Notes under the pieces: model-generated | What the model saw: the letters and a program-made list of their open reading frames with translations, nothing else | The model's database searches: none | Told to the model about the DNA's origin: nothing | Position numbers and translations under genes: made by a program | Part shown: in pieces, positions 16,268-24,894 of the stretch | How the letters are laid out: each line of letters begins with the position of its first letter | Numbering within the stretch: position 1 is the first letter of the stretch | Source: Chloroflexota bacterium | Lineage (GTDB): Bacteria; Chloroflexota; Dehalococcoidia; Tepidiformales; Tepidiformaceae | Reading direction: 5' to 3' | DNA: 64,000 bases | NCBI GenBank assembly: GCA_026705605.1 | Contig: JAPPAK010000001.1 | Location: forward strand, 186,001 to 250,000

Positions 16268-17623
16268 ATGGAAGACACGCTCATTGAGCAGCTGAAGAAC
16301 GAGATCCGCTACGAGTTCTCCCGCGAGGGTCCCCCCGAGGGCTTCCCCAAGTTCCCCGACATCCCCGGCGGACGCTACACCGACCCCGCCTTCTTCGAGC
16401 TCGAGCAGAAGTACCTCTGGCCGCGAACCTGGCTGCTTGCCGGCCGCCAGGAAGACCTGCCCGAAGTCGGCAGCTACTGGGTCTGGGAGTCGCTTCGCGA
16501 CACGCCCGTCGTCCTCGTCCGCGATGCCGACATGCGCATCCGCGCCTTCCGCAACGAGAGCCCCAACAACGCCCCGCTCGTCCCCTGGCACGACGAGAGC
16601 CACCTGCGGACCGAAGTCGAGTTCGACGCCCCCGGCAAGCTCTTCCGCCAGCAGCACTTCCCGCGCCGCACCCTCCCCGAAGGCGTGCTCCGCTGCCAGC
16701 GACGCGGCTGGGCCTACGACACCAACGGCCACCTCGTCGCCGTGCCCTTCGGCGAACAGCTCGACGCCATCCCCTACGAGGACCGCAGCCTCACCGAGTA
16801 CCGCTGCGAGGTCTGGGACGGCTGGGTCTTCGTGAACCAGGACCCCGACGCCATGCCCCTGCTCGAGTGGCTCGGCCCTATCGCCCGCCAGATGGCCCAG
16901 TTCCAGGGCGAGAACCTGCGCCTCTTCGAGAAGGACTCGCTCGTCATCAACTGCAACTGGAAGGTCACCGTTGAGGCTTTCCAGGAGGTCTATCACTTCA
17001 AGCACATTCACCAGAAAGATGGAGTCACCTCGATCGATCAGCGCGGCGCCACCATGGGCCTCTTCCCCCACGGCCACTCCCGCATGATCACGCCCGTCAC
17101 GAAGCGCGCCGCCGCCGCCTCGGGCATGGACGACCCCCTCGACTGGCGCCCGGGCCTCGGCATGATGCGCAGCTTCGCCGTCAAGGGCCCCATCCCCGAG
17201 ATCGAGACCGTCGTGCCCATGGTCAACTGCACCAGCACCGCCTTCAGCATCTTCCCCAACCTCATCACCCCCGTCGGCTCCACGGGCATGCCCTTCCTCC
17301 TCTGCTGGCCCATCGATATCGGCCACACCCTCTTCGAGTGGGTCACCTTCCAGAACGACTGGGGGGACGACGACGACCCCGCCGTCGTCCAGATGCGCGC
17401 CGACCGCCTCCACCAGCGCACTGTCGTGATGGAGGAGGACACCCGCAACATGACGCCTATGCAGAAGTCGCTCGACTCCCCCGGCCTCATCGGCATTCCC
17501 GTCAGCTACCAGGAGCGGCGCATCTGGCACTGCGCCGAGACGCTCGACCGCACGATCGGCCCGGAGCGCATCCCCGAGCACCTGCGCGTGCCCCAGCTCC
17601 TCGAGCCCTACCTCGAACGCTAG
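16268..17623 (+). CDS. Ring-hydroxylating-oxygenase alpha-subunit homologue lacking Rieske ligands, paralogue 1
   Basis: A 451-residue homologue of Rieske non-haem iron oxygenase alpha subunits. The catalytic domain keeps the iron site: Glu240, His243 and His248 in 'EAFQEVYHFKHIH', and Asp391 in 'MEEDTRNM', which sits where the third ligand is expected. The N-terminal Rieske domain can be aligned ('RAFRNESPNNAPL' and 'RCQRRGWAYDTNGHL'), but Cys-x-His has become Ser98-x-Asn100, and in Cys-x2-His the second ligand is Arg146; only Cys143 remains. A 2Fe-2S cluster therefore cannot form. The ATG at 16268 has GGAGGA close by; a start at 16229 would add 13 residues. The paralogue is at 57903. It may be a Rieske-independent enzyme. 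Its stop overlaps the VOC gene. Confidence 0.88.
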   Translation: MEDTLIEQLKNEIRYEFSREGPPEGFPKFPDIPGGRYTDPAFFELEQKYLWPRTWLLAGRQEDLPEVGSYWVWESLRDTPVVLVRDADMRIRAFRNESPNNAPLVPWHDESHLRTEVEFDAPGKLFRQQHFPRRTLPEGVLRCQRRGWAYDTNGHLVAVPFGEQLDAIPYEDRSLTEYRCEVWDGWVFVNQDPDAMPLLEWLGPIARQMAQFQGENLRLFEKDSLVINCNWKVTVEAFQEVYHFKHIHQKDGVTSIDQRGATMGLFPHGHSRMITPVTKRAAAASGMDDPLDWRPGLGMMRSFAVKGPIPEIETVVPMVNCTSTAFSIFPNLITPVGSTGMPFLLCWPIDIGHTLFEWVTFQNDWGDDDDPAVVQMRADRLHQRTVVMEEDTRNMTPMQKSLDSPGLIGIPVSYQERRIWHCAETLDRTIGPERIPEHLRVPQLLEPYLER

Positions 17624-18033
17624 GCCGGGCCCGCCGGCTCGGAGAAGTTGAGCAGGTTCCCGTCCGGGTCCCGGACGATGAAGCCGGTGAGTCCCCACGG
17701 CTTCGTCTCAAGCGGCCGGCAGAAGTCGACGTCGAGGCCAGCGTACTCCCGGTACAACCCTTCGACATCGTCGACCTCCAGGTAGGCGGCCAGCAGCTCG
17801 CCTCGCTCGGCCGCCTCCCGGTCGAGCACGGGAGCCTGGACGAGGCGCATGTTCAGCCGCACCGCGTCCCGCGAGAACTGCGCGTACACCGGCGGGTCAC
17901 CGAACAGGAAGCGGACCTCGAACCCGAGCTGCTCGCCGTAGAACTCGGCTGCACGCTCCATGTCGCCCGTGAACAGCTGCGGGTAGGCGGCAGTCAGCCG
18001 TCCAGTCCCCGTCGATTCTCTTGAGGCGCTCAT
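17620..18033 (-). CDS. VOC family (glyoxalase/bleomycin-resistance-like) protein
   Basis: A 137-residue vicinal-oxygen-chelate fold protein. Two beta-alpha-beta-beta-beta modules are visible, starting with 'AAYPQLFTGDMERAAEFYGE' (residues 15-34) and 'LAAYLEVDDVEGLYREY', and ending in 'GFIVRDPDGNLLNFSEP', the usual VOC C-terminal metal-ligand strand with Glu. Functions in the family range from ring-cleaving dioxygenase to isomerase and antibiotic binding; nothing here decides. It shares its CTAG stop with the convergent oxygenase homologue and is immediately downstream of purF. Confidence 0.85.
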   Translation of the reverse strand: MSASRESTGTGRLTAAYPQLFTGDMERAAEFYGEQLGFEVRFLFGDPPVYAQFSRDAVRLNMRLVQAPVLDREAAERGELLAAYLEVDDVEGLYREYAGLDVDFCRPLETKPWGLTGFIVRDPDGNLLNFSEPAGPA

Positions 18034-18061
18034 GCGTGCCTCTCGGGTGGCGATCCGCCCG

Positions 18062-19519
18062 TCAGCCGGAGCCCGACGAGCCCGTGGTCGCCAGGTCGCG
18101 CTCCGCGCGCGGGGCCACCAGCGGCAACTGGTCCTGCACGTCCATCGGGTAGCGGTTGGTGAAGCAGCCGTTGCAGAGGGAGTCCGCCGGACGGCGTGTC
18201 GACCGGACCAGTCCCTCGACGCTCAGGTAGCCCAGCGAGTCCGCGGCGATGTGCTCGCGGATCTCCGCCACGGTGTTGTTCGCCGCGATCAGCTCCGACC
18301 GCGTGGCCATGTCCACGCCCAGGTGACAGGGCGCGATGATCGGCGGCGAGGCGATGCGGACGTGCACCTCCTTCGCCCCCGCCCGGCGCAGCAGTTCCAT
18401 CACGCGCGGCTTCGTCGTTCCGCGCACGATCGAGTCGTCCACCACCACCACCCGCCGCCCCTCCAGCACCTCCCGCATCGCGTTCAGCTTCAGCGCCACG
18501 CCCGCATCCCGGATGCGCTGGTCCGGCTGGATGAACGTCCGCCCCACGTAGCGGTTCTTCACGAGCCCGTCCTGGTAGGGCAACCCCGCCTCCCGCGCGA
18601 ATCCTATCGCCGCCGGGATGCCCGAATCGGGTACCCCGATGACGAGGTCCGCGCTCGGCGGAGCCGGCTGCTCCCGCGCCAACTCCTCGCCCAGCCGCTC
18701 CCGCGCCAGGTAGATCAGCTCGCCCGAGAGTCGGCTGTCGGGCCGCGCGAAGTAGACGTACTCCAGCGTGCACCCTGCCGTCCGGTCCGACTGCCCCAGC
18801 GGGAAGAAGCTGCGCATGCCGTTCGCGTCGATCTGGACCACCTCACCCGGCGCCACCTCCCGCTCGATCGTCGCCCCCAGGTGCTCGAGGGCGCACGTTT
18901 CGGAGGCGGCGACCCAGCCGTCCCCGAGCCGCCCCAGGCAGAGCGGACGCACCCCCAGCGGGTCGCGCACCGCGAACAGCGTGTCCGGCGTCATGATCGT
19001 CAGCGAGTACGCCCCGCTCACGCGCCGCATTACGTAGTGGAAGCGCTCCTCCCACGTGCCCGCGGGTGCCAGCGTCAGCAGGTGCGCGATCAGCTCCGTG
19101 TCGGCCGTGCCGTGCAGCTCCACGCCCATCGCCGCGACGTCCTCGCGCAGCACGTCGGCGTTGACCAGGTTCCCGTTGTGCGCGACCGCAATCTCCGAGC
19201 CGCTTTCCCGGTCGCGCACGACGATCGGCTGCGCGTTCCGCGCCAGCGACCCGCCCGCCGTGCTGTAGCGCGTGTGCCCGATGGCGATGTGCCCCTGCAG
19301 GCGCGCCAGGTCCGGCTCGTCGAACACGTGCGACACCAGCCCCATGCCCGTGCGCAGCCGCACCGGCCCGCCATCGCTCGTGGCGATGCCGGCGCTCTCC
19401 TGGCCGCGGTGCTGGAGTGAGTAGAGCCCGTAGAAGGTGAGCCGAGCGACATCCTCTCCCGGGCCGTAGACGCCAAAGACGCCACAGGCCTCGCGTGGAT
19501 GGTCGCCGCCGTCGCTCAA
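18062..19519 (-). CDS. purF: Amidophosphoribosyltransferase
   Basis: A 485-residue first-committed-step enzyme of purine synthesis (PRPP plus glutamine to phosphoribosylamine). After an 11-residue propeptide the nucleophile Cys12 lies in 'ACGVFGVYG'; the PRPP loop is 'VVVVDDSIVRGTT'. Cysteines in 'GCTLEYVYFARPDS', 'APCHLGVDM' and the C-x2-C of 'LCNGCFTNRYP' match the Bacillus-type enzyme that carries a 4Fe-4S cluster. The only reasonable start is a TTG at 19519, unusual for a housekeeping gene. No other pur gene is adjacent; purA is 7 kb away. Confidence 0.96.
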   Translation of the reverse strand: MSDGGDHPREACGVFGVYGPGEDVARLTFYGLYSLQHRGQESAGIATSDGGPVRLRTGMGLVSHVFDEPDLARLQGHIAIGHTRYSTAGGSLARNAQPIVVRDRESGSEIAVAHNGNLVNADVLREDVAAMGVELHGTADTELIAHLLTLAPAGTWEERFHYVMRRVSGAYSLTIMTPDTLFAVRDPLGVRPLCLGRLGDGWVAASETCALEHLGATIEREVAPGEVVQIDANGMRSFFPLGQSDRTAGCTLEYVYFARPDSRLSGELIYLARERLGEELAREQPAPPSADLVIGVPDSGIPAAIGFAREAGLPYQDGLVKNRYVGRTFIQPDQRIRDAGVALKLNAMREVLEGRRVVVVDDSIVRGTTKPRVMELLRRAGAKEVHVRIASPPIIAPCHLGVDMATRSELIAANNTVAEIREHIAADSLGYLSVEGLVRSTRRPADSLCNGCFTNRYPMDVQDQLPLVAPRAERDLATTGSSGSG

Positions 19520-19636
19520 AGGCCCGTCCGCCCTTCGCGCGTGGCTTATTCGCCGCGCAGGCTCAGTATAGCGCCGATGCTCAGATGGGCTATGCGAACG
19601 CCGGGCCCGCGCAGACCCAGCGAATCCGGACAGACC

Positions 19637-21310
19637 TCACGACCCAGCCTCCCCGAAACACTCGGGCACAAGCTCCCGCACCGTGCCCGGAAGCCTGATG
19701 ACGATGCCGCTCAGGTCGCTTCCGTCCACGACGATCCGCGTGGCTTCGCTCTCCTCCCTCGTGAAACCACTCTCTTCCTCGTACCATCCAAGCTCGACGG
19801 ACTCTGGGGGGCAGTATCTGGTGACCTGAAGCCGGTAGGTGCTGTCCGGTGGACGAATCGTAAAGCGGGCGTTGCTGGCGACGGTCACCCCTTCGCTGCC
19901 CGAGCCGTCGACACGGACCGCGTACACGGAGAGACGAGTGGCATCGACAGGATTGTCGTCCGGGCCGCGGATACTCCCGGTAACGGTTCGTCGCACCACG
20001 AGGACCGTCGCACGATGGGCTGCGATTCCCTCATAGGCGTCCTCCGGAGAAAGCCCGAACGCGTCCTCGAACGCTTCCTCCCAGCTCTCGCTGGTCGGCA
20101 GTGCCTCGTAGTACACAACCAGGGCGGCTTCGCCTGCCCGGCTAACGAGCCACTCGGCTGCCAGCGTCGCGGTGGATGCGGTCTCCACGCCTGTCAGTTC
20201 CGCCGCTGTCGGCGACTGCCTTTCGAGGTCCTCAAGGGGAGTTGAGTCGAAGCTTGCCGCCCAGGTCACCAGGGCAAGCGCGTCCCCCAGTGTCTTCTCG
20301 CCCCTCCAGTGGCGAAAGAGGTGTGCTGTGTACATCGCCGCGCCCTCGCTCAACCACTCGGGCCCGAGGTCCCTGCCCCCTGCGGCCTGCTCCTGGAACG
20401 CCTCGAAGTAGAACCTCTCGATCCAATCGAAAGTTCGCGTCGCCTGGACGAAGAGGGCGCCGTTCCGGTAGGCGGCCTTGTGAATCTGGTCCACAGGTTC
20501 GACCGGTCCTCCCAGCGCTGTTGCCCAAGCGTCGTCGTCCGCCGCGATGTGAATGGGAAGGTTGGGCACATGAATCCCGAAGCGTTCGTCGAAGAACTGG
20601 ATGACGTCGGCCACCCTGGCGCGAAGCGCGTCCCGCTCCTCCTCCGGCACATCCCCCCAGAACGTGACAATCGGATCGCCCTCTTCTCTGGCCTCCGGGG
20701 TCGGCGTCGCTACAGCCGTCTCAGTTGCGGCAGGCGTGGGAGTCCTTTCGGATGCCGGCTCGGAGGTGGGAACCGGCGTAGATGTAGCCGTGGCGGCAGG
20801 CGTGCCGGTTGGGGCGGCCGTTGCCGTCGGAGTGGGGGTGGGTGTTGTCGGTGGCGAGGTCGCCTCTGCCGTGGCGGGTGTAGCACTGACGGTGGCTGCG
20901 CTGGCGGGTTCGTCCCCGGGGCTCGCCGCCGGCTCCCCGTCGTTCACGATCAGGTAGGCCAGGAATCCGGCGGCAACTGCGCCCCCGCCGACCACCGTGA
21001 TCGCCGCGCCAGCCAACACCGGCTTCCAGAAACCGACGAGCAGTCCAATCGGGGCCAGCATCCAGCGCCGCGCGGCTGGCTGCGATGCTGGCTGCGGCTC
21101 GCCACGCCATGCGACCAAGTCCGCCCGTTCCGTCAGGTCAAGCTTGTTGCGGATGTTCCTGATGTGAAACTTGACCGTCGCAAGGCTGAGGCCGAGGCGA
21201 ACGGCGATCTCCGCGTTCGTCGCGCCGGTGCGTATTTCGCGCAGGACGCGCCACTCCGCCGGAGTGAGGATGTCGGGATGAGGCGGACGCCCACGCCCTC
21301 GTCTGAGCAC
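19637..21310 (-). CDS. LuxR-type HTH / membrane / degenerate peptidase fusion regulator
   Basis: A 557-residue fusion with clear modules: a LuxR-type helix-turn-helix at residues 13-66 ('LTPAEWRVLREIRTGATN', 'VKFHIRNIRNKL'), a single membrane helix at about 97-122, a Pro/Thr/Ala linker at 125-208 and an outside domain resembling gluzincin (MA-clan) peptidases with 'PEWLSEGAAMYTA' at 318-330. Where HExxH should be there is 'RFYFEAFQ' (299-306), so the zinc site is lost. A carboxypeptidase-regulatory-like beta sandwich ('GSIRGPDDNPVDATRLSVY') follows near residues 450-510. The start is a GTG directly after an in-frame stop. It looks like a ToxR-style one-component membrane sensor that binds peptides or wall fragments without cutting them. 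Confidence 0.85.
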   Translation of the reverse strand: MLRRGRGRPPHPDILTPAEWRVLREIRTGATNAEIAVRLGLSLATVKFHIRNIRNKLDLTERADLVAWRGEPQPASQPAARRWMLAPIGLLVGFWKPVLAGAAITVVGGGAVAAGFLAYLIVNDGEPAASPGDEPASAATVSATPATAEATSPPTTPTPTPTATAAPTGTPAATATSTPVPTSEPASERTPTPAATETAVATPTPEAREEGDPIVTFWGDVPEEERDALRARVADVIQFFDERFGIHVPNLPIHIAADDDAWATALGGPVEPVDQIHKAAYRNGALFVQATRTFDWIERFYFEAFQEQAAGGRDLGPEWLSEGAAMYTAHLFRHWRGEKTLGDALALVTWAASFDSTPLEDLERQSPTAAELTGVETASTATLAAEWLVSRAGEAALVVYYEALPTSESWEEAFEDAFGLSPEDAYEGIAAHRATVLVVRRTVTGSIRGPDDNPVDATRLSVYAVRVDGSGSEGVTVASNARFTIRPPDSTYRLQVTRYCPPESVELGWYEEESGFTREESEATRIVVDGSDLSGIVIRLPGTVRELVPECFGEAGS

Positions 21311-21381
21311 GCCGTCAATCTAAGCCGTGAGACCGGGGAATTTCCCCAGCCCCCCACATTCGTGTCAGGCCTGCGGAAGCG

Positions 21382-22053
21382 CTAGTCCGCCGGTTCGAAG
21401 GGGTCCGTCGGCGGCTTGTCGTAGTCGACGTACGGGGGCCAGAGCGACTCAAGCTCGTTCCTGATGGGGTCGCCCTCGGGCAGGTAGCGGTGGAACTGCG
21501 GCTCCACGTCGCGACGCTGCCAGCCACCCGCGATCGTGTCTTCCTTGATCTTGTCCTGGAGGAGCATCAGGCCCGTCAGCAGCGACTCCGGTCGTGGCGG
21601 GCAGCCCGGCACGTACACGTCAACCGGCAGCAGCACGTTCACGCCCGGGGTCACGCTGTAGGCGTAGGCGAAAGGCCCGCCCATGGTGGCGCAGCCGCCC
21701 ATCGCGATCGCCCACTTCGGCTCGGGCATCTGCAGCCAGACGCGCCGAACGGCCGGCGCCATCTTCCACGTCACCGTGCCTGGCACGATCAGCAGGTCCG
21801 CCTGCCGCGGCGAGGCCCGAAAGATCTCGGCCCCGAAGCGCGCGATGTCGTAGCGTGGCATCGCCGTCGCGATCATCTCCATCGCGCAGCACGCCAGCCC
21901 GAACATCGCCGGCCACAGCGAGGATCGCCGAGCCCAGTTCAGCACCTGGTCCACGCTCGTCACGAGCACGGTCTGCTGGAACTCCTCCTCCACGCCTGTG
22001 ACGTCGTGAAGTGGCAGCGACTCGTAGACCTTCGTCGAATGTTCTGCGGGCAT
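21382..22053 (-). CDS. nuoB: NADH-quinone oxidoreductase subunit B
   Basis: A 223-residue NuoB, the complex I subunit that carries cluster N2 next to the quinone site. All four cluster cysteines are present: the tandem pair in 'GLACCAMEM', one in '[10 protein letters not shown]' and one in '[11 protein letters not shown]'. N-terminal and C-terminal extensions are slightly longer than in the minimal 160-residue form. It is solitary: neither nuoA nor nuoC/D flanks it. The neighbours are a zinc-ribbon protein and the LuxR fusion. An intact sequence argues for function, so the rest of complex I should be encoded elsewhere, or this is a second copy. Confidence 0.95.
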   Translation of the reverse strand: MPAEHSTKVYESLPLHDVTGVEEEFQQTVLVTSVDQVLNWARRSSLWPAMFGLACCAMEMIATAMPRYDIARFGAEIFRASPRQADLLIVPGTVTWKMAPAVRRVWLQMPEPKWAIAMGGCATMGGPFAYAYSVTPGVNVLLPVDVYVPGCPPRPESLLTGLMLLQDKIKEDTIAGGWQRRDVEPQFHRYLPEGDPIRNELESLWPPYVDYDKPPTDPFEPAD

Positions 22054-22086
22054 CGCGTTCAGCCTACGGCGGCGTCGGAACAGGCG

Positions 22087-22290
22087 CTAGCGCCGTCCCG
22101 AGTAGTACGCCCCGTCATTGATCGGCTCGTCGATAAACAGATCGCCGTTCCGGATCTTCATGTTGTAGCCGCACTCCGGATTCGTGCACGCCCAAGCCTT
22201 CCAGTGAATGGGAGCGCCCTGACTTCCGAAGTCCGAAAAGGGAACGAGATCACCGTCGTCACACCGACGGCAGCGCGGTAGCTCTTCCAT
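22087..22290 (-). CDS. Small zinc-ribbon protein
   Basis: A 67-residue protein with a C-x2-C knuckle near the N-terminus ('PRCRRCDDG') and a second C-x4-C pair ('ACTNPECGYN'), spaced as in a zinc ribbon. The C-terminus 'YYSGRR' is basic. It probably binds one zinc. No specific family is recognised. GGAGGA abuts the ATG. It is upstream of nuoB on the same strand with 33 bases between, so co-transcription is likely, but a link to complex I assembly is only a guess. Confidence 0.7.
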   Translation of the reverse strand: MEELPRCRRCDDGDLVPFSDFGSQGAPIHWKAWACTNPECGYNMKIRNGDLFIDEPINDGAYYSGRR

Positions 22291-22371
22291 TCCTCCACCC
22301 CAACCCGTGGTAGTCGCGGAATCCTACCAATCGCCCCCACGCCGGGCAACGGCCTCCGGGAACGCGGTTTC

Positions 22372-22836
22372 CTAGGCCTTCGCCGGCGCTGTTCGCGCCG
22401 CCTCCTGCAGGTCCGCCAGCAGCAGCTCGAAGTCGCCCTCCGGGATCTCCCGCAGGTTGCCCTGGTAGGCCAGCGTCCAGTGCTCCCGAGGCCACCGCTG
22501 CGTCCACTCCGTGCGGTCGTGGTACGGCTCCGCGTCGAGCCACTGCTCCTCGTCCAATTCCACCAGCGGCTCCGTGTCGACCCGGAAGGGATACAGCTCG
22601 TCCGGCTTCTTGCTGCTCTGCCAGATACGCGTGTTCTCCTCGACGATCCCCGAGGTCACCCGCACCGCCCCCGCTATCTGCTTCTTCCCCGTCACGTAGA
22701 ACACGAGCGCATCGCCCGCCTCGATGCGGTACACCATCTTGCTGCGCGTGCTCTTGAAGGCATGACGCGCGAACCCCAGCTCACGCGTCTTCCCGAAGAT
22801 CTCCGGACCCTGCGTCACCATCCAGTACCTCGGCAC
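22372..22836 (-). CDS. EVE-domain (PUA-like) protein
   Basis: A 154-residue protein of the EVE domain, a PUA-related fold that binds modified bases. It begins 'MPRYWMVTQGPEIFGKTREL' and contains 'AGDALVFYVTGKKQIAGAVR', the family hallmark. The best start is a GTG at 22836, seven bases after GGGAGGAA; it restores the conserved N-terminal PRYW. The frame is open further upstream but overlaps ribD. EVE proteins are associated with modified-DNA recognition and tRNA modification; here there is no restriction neighbour, so a housekeeping role is more likely. Confidence 0.85.
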   Translation of the reverse strand: MPRYWMVTQGPEIFGKTRELGFARHAFKSTRSKMVYRIEAGDALVFYVTGKKQIAGAVRVTSGIVEENTRIWQSSKKPDELYPFRVDTEPLVELDEEQWLDAEPYHDRTEWTQRWPREHWTLAYQGNLREIPEGDFELLLADLQEAARTAPAKA

Positions 22837-22870
22837 GATTCCGTTCCTCCCGGTGTGTCTCCTGTCGCCT

Positions 22871-23980
22871 CTACTGTACCTGCGGCGACCAGCCCCCCGC
22901 GTACCCCCGCACGAGGATGTCGTCGCCCAGCTCCTCGATGGTGCGTTCCCGCAGGCGGAACGCGTCCGCCGCGCGCCCGACGCCCGCCCCGCCCACCGCC
23001 GCCACCCCGTCCCCGCCGATGATGCTCGGCGCCAGAAACGCCCACACCTCGTCAACATGCCCGCCCCCGAACAGAGACCCCAGCACCGCTCCGCCACCCT
23101 CCGCCCAGATGGAGAGCACCCCCCGCTCCGCAAGCGCCGACAGCAGTTGGTCGAGGTTCAGCCCCGCCCCGTCCCGCTCGCATTCCACCACCTGCGCCCC
23201 CGCTCCCGCGATCGTCGCCTTCCACCCCGCTTCTGCCTCGTGCGAGGTCGCCACGAGCGTCCGCCCCGGCTCCGAGAACAGCTTCGCCTCCGGCGAGAGC
23301 CGCCCCCGCCCGTCGAGCACGACTCGGAGCGGCTGCCGTTCGGCCGTCCGCCCCCCGGGACGCGCCGTCAGCGACGGGTCGTCCGCAAGCGCCGTGCCGC
23401 TTCCCACCAGCACCGCGTCGACCCAGGCGCGCTGCTCGTGCGCCCGCTCCCGCGCCGCCTCGCCCGTGATCCACTGCGAGTCGCCACCAGCCGCCGCGAT
23501 GCGCCCGTCCAGCGTGGCCGCGAACTTGGCGATGACGTACGGCCGCCCCGTCTCGCGGTGCTTCAGGTAGGGCCGCAGCAGCGCTGTCGCCTCTTCCGCC
23601 CCGTCGCCCACCTCCACCTCGACGCCCGCCTCCCGCAGGAGTGCCACTCCCCGGCCCCGAATGCGCGGTTCCGCATCCAGCAGCGCCACCACCACCCGCT
23701 CGACTCCCGACTCGATGATCGCCTCCGCACACGGCTGCGTCCGCTTCCCCGGGAACGGCGCGCACGGCTCGAGCGTCACGTATAGCGTGCCGCCGCGTTC
23801 GCCCCCCGCCAGCGCCCCGGCTTCAGCGTGCGGACCCCCGTCCGGCGAGGTCGCGCCCTCCGCCACGACCCGGTCCCCGCGCACGAGCGCTGCGCCCACC
23901 CAGGGGTTGGGGCTCGTGTGCCCCCGCACCCCGCGCGCCGCCGCCAGCGCCCGCTGCATGAACGGTGAAGCTTCCGCCAT
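22871..23980 (-). CDS. ribD: Bifunctional pyrimidine deaminase/reductase of riboflavin synthesis
   Basis: A 369-residue RibD with an N-terminal zinc deaminase domain (residues about 1-145) and a C-terminal reductase domain. The deaminase shows 'HAEAGAL' and 'LEPCAPFPGKRTQPCAEAI', giving the His, Glu and two Cys zinc site. The reductase shows 'KFAATLDGRIAAAGGDSQWI' and 'ILVRGYAGG'-like C-terminus. It makes two steps from GTP-derived pyrimidine toward riboflavin, relevant here because flavins and F420 both descend from this pathway. ribB, ribE and ribH are not in the window and no FMN riboswitch is visible upstream. Confidence 0.95.
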   Translation of the reverse strand: MAEASPFMQRALAAARGVRGHTSPNPWVGAALVRGDRVVAEGATSPDGGPHAEAGALAGGERGGTLYVTLEPCAPFPGKRTQPCAEAIIESGVERVVVALLDAEPRIRGRGVALLREAGVEVEVGDGAEEATALLRPYLKHRETGRPYVIAKFAATLDGRIAAAGGDSQWITGEAARERAHEQRAWVDAVLVGSGTALADDPSLTARPGGRTAERQPLRVVLDGRGRLSPEAKLFSEPGRTLVATSHEAEAGWKATIAGAGAQVVECERDGAGLNLDQLLSALAERGVLSIWAEGGGAVLGSLFGGGHVDEVWAFLAPSIIGGDGVAAVGGAGVGRAADAFRLRERTIEELGDDILVRGYAGGWSPQVQ

Positions 23981-24046
23981 TCCCCCAGCTTAGCGGCCTC
24001 TCCCGCCCGCGGGCTCGTGTGAACCCGCGTAGTAAGCTTGAAGCAC

Positions 24047-24122
24047 GCCTCCGTAGCTCAACGGATAGAGCACCTGGCTTCGGACCAGGGGGTTGTGGGT
24101 TCGAGTCCTGCCGGGGGCGCCA
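24047..24122 (+). tRNA. tRNA-Arg (anticodon UCG)
   Basis: The acceptor stem GCCTCCG pairs fully with CGGGGGC (one G-U). The anticodon arm is CCTGG-CTTCGGA-CCAGG, which gives the anticodon TCG, and the T arm has the loop TTCGAGT. The discriminator base is G and CCA is encoded at the 3' end (24120-24122). The total is 76 bases. Confidence 0.96.
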
Positions 24123-24135
24123 CTCCCTGCGCTGT

Positions 24136-24468
24136 TCAGCGAACGGCCGCCGCCGAGGGTGGCTCAATCGTCAAACTCTCCACCTCTCCGTCCGCCCCAC
24201 GGACCTTGACCTCGACTTCCGCATCGAAAGCCGCGAGCAGCCTCTGGACGGTTCGCCAGGTCGGCTGCACTTCGGCGGCTTCCATCCGGGAGATCTCCGG
24301 CTGGGTCATCCCCGCCCGCTCCGCGACGGCAGCCTGCGAGAGCCCCGTCACTCGTCGCAGGGTAATGAGCAGGCTCGCGAGCTGGTACTGCGGCCTGAGG
24401 GCGTCATAGGCGACCCGGGTCTGTGGGTCGGCAAGCAGTTCGGCCTTGAGTTCCTTCCAATCGGTCAT
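24136..24468 (-). CDS. HigA-type antitoxin (XRE-family HTH)
   Basis: A 110-residue protein with an XRE helix-turn-helix in the middle ('TGLSQAAVAERAGMTQPEIS', about residues 41-60), preceded by a helix with 'LRPQYQLASLLITLRR' and followed by 'QRLLAAFDAEVEV'. It is 90 bases downstream of a RelE-like toxin gene on the same strand, the HigBA order, in which the toxin gene comes first. It should neutralise the toxin and repress the operon through the palindrome upstream of the toxin. It ends 13 bases from the 3' end of the tRNA-Arg gene. Confidence 0.88.
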   Translation of the reverse strand: MTDWKELKAELLADPQTRVAYDALRPQYQLASLLITLRRVTGLSQAAVAERAGMTQPEISRMEAAEVQPTWRTVQRLLAAFDAEVEVKVRGADGEVESLTIEPPSAAAVR

Positions 24469-24558
24469 GACAGTCTCCTACCCCCGGGCCATTGCCCGAG
24501 CTGTCTCCCCGTTCTAGGCGGTAGTTCAGCGTTAGAAGTTCGTCTCCTCTCTCGCAAG

Positions 24559-24888
24559 CTAGGTCGCTTGGCGCTTCCTAGCCGTCTCGATTTCTCGTTG
24601 CGGCGTCTGCTGCGTCTTCTTCGTGAAGCCGTGCAGCAGTCCAAACGTGCGCCGGAACCAGTGAAAGTAGATCACGCGGTAGATGCCGGACTGGTCCCGT
24701 GCCCGCAGTTCCCACAGGCCGTCGCCCAAGGACCGCGCGGGAGGCATCCCCAGACCTGCACCGTGCTCCTCGAGCAGGTCGATGGTGTTGATCACGACAG
24801 CCCTTGCCTCCGGTTCCAGGCTGCGGAGCCAATCGTTTACAGGCTTCTGGCCTGTTTCCGAGGTGAACGTCCGCACGGCCCATGCCAC
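24559..24888 (-). CDS. HigB/RelE-type toxin (phage Gp49-like family)
   Basis: A 109-residue RelE-superfamily mRNA interferase-like protein. Recognisable segments are 'KPVNDWLRSLEPEARAVVI' (residues 15-33), 'SLGDGLWELRARDQSGIYRV' and 'LLHGFTKKTQQTPQREIETA', with the basic C-terminus that contacts the ribosome-bound message in the family. The start is a GTG at 24888 without a ribosome binding site. A TATATT -10 box ends six bases upstream, so translation may be leaderless. It pairs with the downstream XRE antitoxin and is divergent from cofD. Confidence 0.88.
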   Translation of the reverse strand: MAWAVRTFTSETGQKPVNDWLRSLEPEARAVVINTIDLLEEHGAGLGMPPARSLGDGLWELRARDQSGIYRVIYFHWFRRTFGLLHGFTKKTQQTPQREIETARKRQAT

Positions 24889-24894
24889 TCACTC

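Noticed and set aside
20309-21385. A 358-codon frame antisense to the LuxR fusion gene
   Set aside because: It is rich in Arg, Gly and Cys with no recognisable domain, and the opposite strand encodes clear HTH, membrane and beta-sandwich modules.
21382-22053. nuoB as a pseudogene because it is isolated
   Set aside because: Length is normal and all four cluster cysteines and flanking motifs are intact.
24136-24888. Prophage or integrative island at the tRNA-Arg gene
   Set aside because: There is no integrase and no repeat of the tRNA 3' end in the window; only the two-gene toxin-antitoxin pair is present.
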